NCBI GenBank assembly: GCA_020073145.1
Contig: JAIQFS010000043.1
Span: 1-64,000, forward strand
Direction: 5' to 3'
From: Terriglobia bacterium
Lineage (GTDB): Bacteria > Acidobacteriota > Terriglobia > Bryobacterales > Bryobacteraceae
Length of the DNA: 64,000 bases
Shown: piece after piece, positions 60,399-64,000 of the stretch
Numbering within the stretch: position 1 is the stretch's first letter
How the letters are laid out: every line of letters starts with the position of its first letter
Notes under the pieces: model-generated
What the model was told of the DNA's origin: nothing
Seen by the model: only the letters and a program-made list of their open reading frames with translations
Databases searched by the model: none
Translations under genes and position numbers: made by a program

Positions 60399-61229
60399 AT
60401 GGTGCCGTTGACGCATTCAATCGTTGCGATTCTGTTACTAACGGGTGGCACATTCGATCTAATGGCGCAGCAGAGAATTCAATACACCTTTGATGCTGTC
60501 GAGGAGGCGGGGGTTTTGGTGGTGCCCGGGAATGATCTGCGTTTCGATGGGGCCTTACAGCCATTCCGGGACAATCCCCGATCCAAGCTGATCGGCCTGG
60601 AGCAGGTTAGACCCTATGGACTGATCATCACAAATACCTCGGACAGGCCGATTAGTGTAGTTTCGTTGCGATGGGAACGCGACTACGCAAACCAACCACC
60701 GAATTTCACTCTCGAGCGGCTGGATTCCAGACAAACACCGGACAGATCGGCACAGTTCCTCCCCGGTCAGTCCTACATGGCCCTTCCCCGCATGGCGGGC
60801 TTTGGACCGAACCTCGCACTGATCGATCCTGCGATGGCGGCTCGAACTGCCGGGCAATTCCAAAAGGCAAATACGATTTCGGTCGTCGTGGATGCGGTTA
60901 TTTTCGATGATGGCAGGCTTGTTGGCCCCGACACCGGGGGAATGGCGGTGACCTACGAGGCAGAGCGGAGTGCGATCGCGAACATATTGCGCGATCTAAC
61001 CAACATCCAGGATCAAGGTGGGTCGCCGAGAGCCTACTTCCAGCAACTGCTTACGCTCCGCCCCCAGCGAACCGTGCAGGTCGCGGATTCTCTGCGCGAT
61101 TCGCCCTATAGATATGATGCGGCGCGCTTCCGATTAGCCACGATCTTCGCATCGAAAACAGAGGATGCTGGCACTGCAATCGCCGCTCTTACCACGATGC
61201 AAGCGAACATCAAACCTGTACACCGCTAG
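60399..61229 (+). CDS. Secreted protein of unknown function
   Basis: A 276-residue protein with a signal peptide (IVAILLLTGGTFDLMAQ). The first half of the mature chain is beta-rich, with ITNTSDRPISVVSLRWERD (a typical 'additional domain' Ig-like phrase). The second half is helical (AIANILRDLTNIQDQGGSPRAYF). AGGAGG lies eight bases before the ATG. It is followed 28 bases later by the frameshifted small secreted protein. The AT-rich setting, the lack of recognisable homologues and neighbours of unlike composition suggest lineage-specific or acquired DNA. Confidence 0.75.
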   Translation: MVPLTHSIVAILLLTGGTFDLMAQQRIQYTFDAVEEAGVLVVPGNDLRFDGALQPFRDNPRSKLIGLEQVRPYGLIITNTSDRPISVVSLRWERDYANQPPNFTLERLDSRQTPDRSAQFLPGQSYMALPRMAGFGPNLALIDPAMAARTAGQFQKANTISVVVDAVIFDDGRLVGPDTGGMAVTYEAERSAIANILRDLTNIQDQGGSPRAYFQQLLTLRPQRTVQVADSLRDSPYRYDAARFRLATIFASKTEDAGTAIAALTTMQANIKPVHR

Positions 61230-61257
61230 AATCGCAAGGAAAGGACACACAGAAGCC

Positions 61258-61631
61258 ATGCGTCATAAACCAGTGCTGCTAGTGACAGTGATGCTCATTT
61301 TCATTCAGGCACTATCCGCTCAGCCTCGCCAACCGACTGCTATGCAGAGGATGGACCATTAGTATCGATCTATGCAAGTATGGATGTCCTCGGTTTCTGT
61401 GCGCCGGTTCCGAATACCCCATTCGCAGGCCGCCACATCGAAACCGCCAATTGCTCCGTTCCTGTGACAGGTGTCGCGGTTGGCTTTAACGAAGGGACAG
61501 GCGTTTCAGCCGCAGCCTATCTCGCAGGTATTGGATTGTACGCGGAGGACTATGAGGACTGCTATTACAACGATGACGATGATCCACCTTTATACTTTAA
61601 CTGTTCGGGGGAAGGCAGGGAGTTTCGGTGA
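61258..61631 (+). pseudogene. Frameshifted small secreted protein
   Basis: The first frame gives a good signal peptide (VLLVTVMLIFIQALSA) from the ATG at 61258 but stops at 61362. Shifting frame near 61318-61325 continues SASPTDCYAEDGPLVSIYAS, then MDVLGFCAPVPNTPFAGRH, through four more Cys to 61631. The joined product would be about 123 residues, cysteine-rich and secreted. The break may be a real mutation or a base-calling error. No programmed slippage heptamer is visible. Confidence 0.65.
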
Positions 61632-62000
61632 CAGGCTGGACTGTTTTTTCCCCGTAGCCGTACGTCATGGACACGCCTGGAGAGCTCTTCACGTGAAGAT
61701 TGCTGGCGTTGCCGTAGACATAGCCGATGGCGCCCCAAGGCTTCCCCGGGTCACGTAGCTGAGCCCTAATCAAAAGAGCAAGTCGCTGCGGCCAGTTACC
61801 ACGCTGCTGGGTCGAAAACCGTATCACCGTTCAAGCCGTTCTATCGGAGACAAGCCTTCAACCACAGGTAAGCACCTGGGCAAGCATCTCCCACCGAAGT
61901 GTTCCCCGTCACGAAAACTCGGCTCCGCGCGATTCTGTCCGAATCACCCGTCGCTCCCGATCTCGGAACCGTCCCGGCCCGCCGCTGTTACACTGAAGCC
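61632..62000. other. Spacer upstream of the heptose adenylyltransferase gene
   Basis: About 370 bases without a supported gene. A minus-strand frame at 61597-61827 reads WGAIGYVYGNASNLHV and VSMTYGYGEKTVQPV with GC-rich third positions; it could be a decayed gene end, but it overlaps the 3' end of the frameshifted gene and I know no relative. TACACT at 61989-61994 is a -10-like hexamer for the next gene. Confidence 0.4.
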
Positions 62001-62474
62001 GTGGGACGCCTCTACAACCGCACCGAACTCGTGCAACAACGAGCGCACTGGAAGCAGGAAGGGAAAACCGTAGTTTTCACCAACGGCTGCTTTGACTTGC
62101 TGCACCCGGGCCACGTTCGTCTGCTGGAACAGGCGCGGTCGTTGGGCGACGTGCTGATTGTCGGCCTCAATACCGACGCCGGGGTGCGGCGCTCCAAAGG
62201 GCCGTCCCGGCCGCTGACCCCGGAAGGCGAGCGGGCCGAGTTGTTGCTGGCGCTCGCAGCCGTCGACGGCGCCGTTCTGTTTGACGAAGACACGCCGCGC
62301 CAGTTGATCGCCGAATTGCTGCCGGATGTCCTGGTCAAAGGCGCCGACTGGTCGCACTTCGTCGCCGGGCGCGAAGAGGTGGAGGCCGCCGGCGGTAGAG
62401 TGGAATTGGTGTCTTTGGAGCCGGGCTATTCGACTACGGGCATCATCGAAAAGCTACTCACTCAGCAACCTTGA
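62001..62474 (+). CDS. rfaE2: D-glycero-beta-D-manno-heptose 1-phosphate adenylyltransferase (RfaE2/HldE C-terminal type)
   Basis: A 157-residue nucleotidyltransferase with VVFTNGCFDLLHPGHVRLL (the HxGH nucleotidyltransferase motif) and GLNTDAGVRRSKGPSRPL; the length is that of the stand-alone RfaE2 form. It activates heptose for LPS core. I start at the GTG at 62001, where the usual family N-terminus begins, with TACACT ending six bases before it; the longer frame to 61899 has no family similarity. It overlaps mfd by four bases. No heptose kinase is in the window. Confidence 0.92.
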   Translation: MGRLYNRTELVQQRAHWKQEGKTVVFTNGCFDLLHPGHVRLLEQARSLGDVLIVGLNTDAGVRRSKGPSRPLTPEGERAELLLALAAVDGAVLFDEDTPRQLIAELLPDVLVKGADWSHFVAGREEVEAAGGRVELVSLEPGYSTTGIIEKLLTQQP

Positions 62475-64000
62475 TCCATCCAGCCGTTCGCGATCTCTTT
62501 CTGGACTTGGGGAAGCATCCCGGCTTCCACGAGGCCGCGCGCCGCCTCGGCCGCGGCGGGCGCATCTCGCTCTCCGGCCTGACCACCACCGCCAAAGCCG
62601 TCTATTCGGTGCTGCTGTGGCAGTCTTCCGGCCGGCCTCTGGTCGTCGTGGTCGACGGCAACAAGCAGGCCGAGGCCCTGTCCGAGGCCCTGCAGACGTT
62701 CTTCTCCCTGATGGCGGCCGAGGAGCGGAACGGGCCGCTGCTGCTGCCTGCGCTCGACGTCCTGCCGCTGCAAAACCTCTCGCCGCACGCCGAAATCTGC
62801 GAAGAACGCGCCATCGGGCTGTGGCGGCTGGCCAGCCAGCGCGTCCCCATCACCATCCTGCCGGTGGCCGCGGCCTTGCTCCGCATCGCGCCCGGCGACC
62901 ACTACCGACAGCTGGCGTTGAAGCTGCACGTGGGCGACGATCTGCCGCTGGACGATGCGCTGGCGCACCTGGCAAGCATCGGATACGAGCGGCGGGAGCC
63001 GGTCGAAATGGTGGGCGAGTATTCGGTTCGCGGTGGCATCCTCGACGTCTTTTCCCCGGAAGCTTCCAAGCCCGTGCGCATTGACCTGTTTGGCGACCAG
63101 GTGGAATCCATCCGTCGTTTCGAGGTGGAATCGCAGCGCTCCATCCACAAAATCGAGGATTGCACCCTGCTCCCCCTGACCGAATATCAGCGGTCGCGGG
63201 CGCTGCTGGCGGAATTGAATGAACGGATGCAGGAAGCTGGCCTGCCGGGGCGCGACCTGCCGCCACCGGGCGAGACCTTTCCCGGATGGGAATTGTTGTC
63301 CGCCATGATCCGGCCGCGCGACTCCTCCGTGTTCTCGCTGCTCGAGAACCCGCTGGTGGTGTGGGACGAGCCGGAGCAGGTTCATAGCGCAGCCGCGCGT
63401 TTCTGGAAACGGCTGGAGCAGATCGAGCGCTCCCCCGCCTACGACCCGGACAAGATCTTTTTCCGCTGGGAGGATCTCGAGCGCCAGGCCGCCTCGGCTC
63501 CCCAGGCCGAACTGAAAGAGCTCGAATTCGGCATCCCCGGCGACGGTGACGTCCACATCGGCACGCGGCCGTCGCTGGCTTTTCACGGCAACATGCAGGT
63601 GGCCATCGCCGAGGCGCGCAATCTGGTGGAAGCGGGTAACCGCGTGGCGTTCTTCGCGTCGTCGTCAGGCGAGGTGGAACGCGTCGCCGATATCCTGAAC
63701 GAGTACGGCATCGCCTACCAGCTCGGCCTCGATCAGAAAGATTCGACCCCCGCCTACCTGGCCGAGCGCGCTTATATGGCCGGCGAAGTCGCCAGCATTT
63801 ACGTCATTAAGGGGCTGATCCGGCACGGCGCGGCGTTTCTGGAGTCCAGGCTGGTGGTCTTCGGCGCCGAGGATTTGTTCGATACCTCGGAGTTGGTGGC
63901 GCGCGCTCCCGCGGCCAAGTCGGCGCTGGCCACCTTTTCCGCGGACCTGATCGAGCTCAAGCCCGGCGACTACGTGGTGCACGCCGAGCACGGCGTGGCG
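62471..64000 (+). CDS. mfd: Transcription-repair coupling factor Mfd (5' part; continues beyond the window)
   Basis: The open frame starts with TTG at 62471, overlapping the rfaE2 stop (TTGA), and runs to the window edge (510 residues). It has the UvrB-homology domains 1a/2/1b: ALDVLPLQNLSPHAE, VGEYSVRGGILDVFSPEA, RIDLFGDQVESIRRFEVESQRS in pieces. It ends in the RNA-polymerase-interacting domain (ELKPGDYVVHAEHGVA). The translocase half lies outside the window. Mfd removes stalled RNA polymerase and recruits UvrA. Confidence 0.95.
   Translation, partial: MIHPAVRDLFLDLGKHPGFHEAARRLGRGGRISLSGLTTTAKAVYSVLLWQSSGRPLVVVVDGNKQAEALSEALQTFFSLMAAEERNGPLLLPALDVLPLQNLSPHAEICEERAIGLWRLASQRVPITILPVAAALLRIAPGDHYRQLALKLHVGDDLPLDDALAHLASIGYERREPVEMVGEYSVRGGILDVFSPEASKPVRIDLFGDQVESIRRFEVESQRSIHKIEDCTLLPLTEYQRSRALLAELNERMQEAGLPGRDLPPPGETFPGWELLSAMIRPRDSSVFSLLENPLVVWDEPEQVHSAAARFWKRLEQIERSPAYDPDKIFFRWEDLERQAASAPQAELKELEFGIPGDGDVHIGTRPSLAFHGNMQVAIAEARNLVEAGNRVAFFASSSGEVERVADILNEYGIAYQLGLDQKDSTPAYLAERAYMAGEVASIYVIKGLIRHGAAFLESRLVVFGAEDLFDTSELVARAPAAKSALATFSADLIELKPGDYVVHAEHGVA

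Overview
The window looks like a chromosomal segment of a high-GC member of the Acidobacteriota, most likely a Solibacter/Bryobacter-type lineage. This is an inference from gene content. It rests on an Oar-type TonB receptor with a Gly-rich TonB partner, tandem secreted proteins with carboxypeptidase-regulatory-like domains, a cytochrome c fused to a copper monooxygenase-like module, a 45-residue protein beginning MSAINGDK, and several small secreted proteins I associate with this phylum. No rRNA gene is present to confirm it. I see no insertion sequence, prophage or CRISPR array. Two tRNAs are present, Arg-CCT and Lys-CTT.

Layout. 1-7249: a fused membrane/spermidine-synthase-like protein (cut by the left edge), glutaryl-CoA dehydrogenase, a 45-aa protein, pyrE and dnaE. 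7250-11381: a spacer with a short degenerate DNA repeat, a large TonB-dependent receptor and tRNA-Arg. 11372-17060: purD, then mnmG-rsmG-parA-parB with two parS sites, which is the gene order expected close to a chromosome origin, and a MerR-like regulator. 17091-25152: a two-gene TPR-barrel/glycosidase-like unit, a beta-propeller protein, a GlcG/HbpS protein, a decayed gene end followed by an unassigned structured RNA with a strong terminator, small proteins and tRNA-Lys. 25194-34880: a membrane Fe-S oxidoreductase, UDP-glucuronate decarboxylase, tandem regulatory-domain proteins (one frameshifted), pepA, tonB and a DUF971 protein. 34917-43193: Rel/SpoT, a serine hydrolase and TetR divergent pair, a zinc phospholipase C-like protein, the 5-oxoprolinase operon pxpBCA and a DinB-like protein. 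43340-47061: the cytochrome/monooxygenase and an ECF sigma / anti-sigma / secreted protein cassette. 47092-54167: a tightly packed six-gene Cu/Ag-type efflux operon with three extra small secreted proteins. 54395-59743: secreted proteins and an HD-GYP, FadL and GGDEF group. 59744-61900: a gene-poor, apparently lower-GC stretch with lineage-specific secreted proteins, one frameshifted. 62001-64000: rfaE2-like hldE domain and the 5' part of mfd.

How the genes work together. Glutaryl-CoA dehydrogenase needs an electron-transfer route, and the membrane Fe-S protein at 25194-27074 is the kind of enzyme that passes flavoprotein electrons to quinone. TonB and the large receptor are a plausible outer-membrane uptake pair. 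Several genes share a promoter habit: a -10-like hexamer sits only 6-11 bases before the start codon and there is no Shine-Dalgarno, which suggests frequent leaderless mRNAs.

The least explained and most interesting items are the six-gene efflux operon with its palindrome inside the promoter spacer, the TPR-barrel/glycosidase-like pair, the candidate non-coding RNA at 23983-24227, the leaderless-promoter pattern and the HD-GYP/FadL/GGDEF group.
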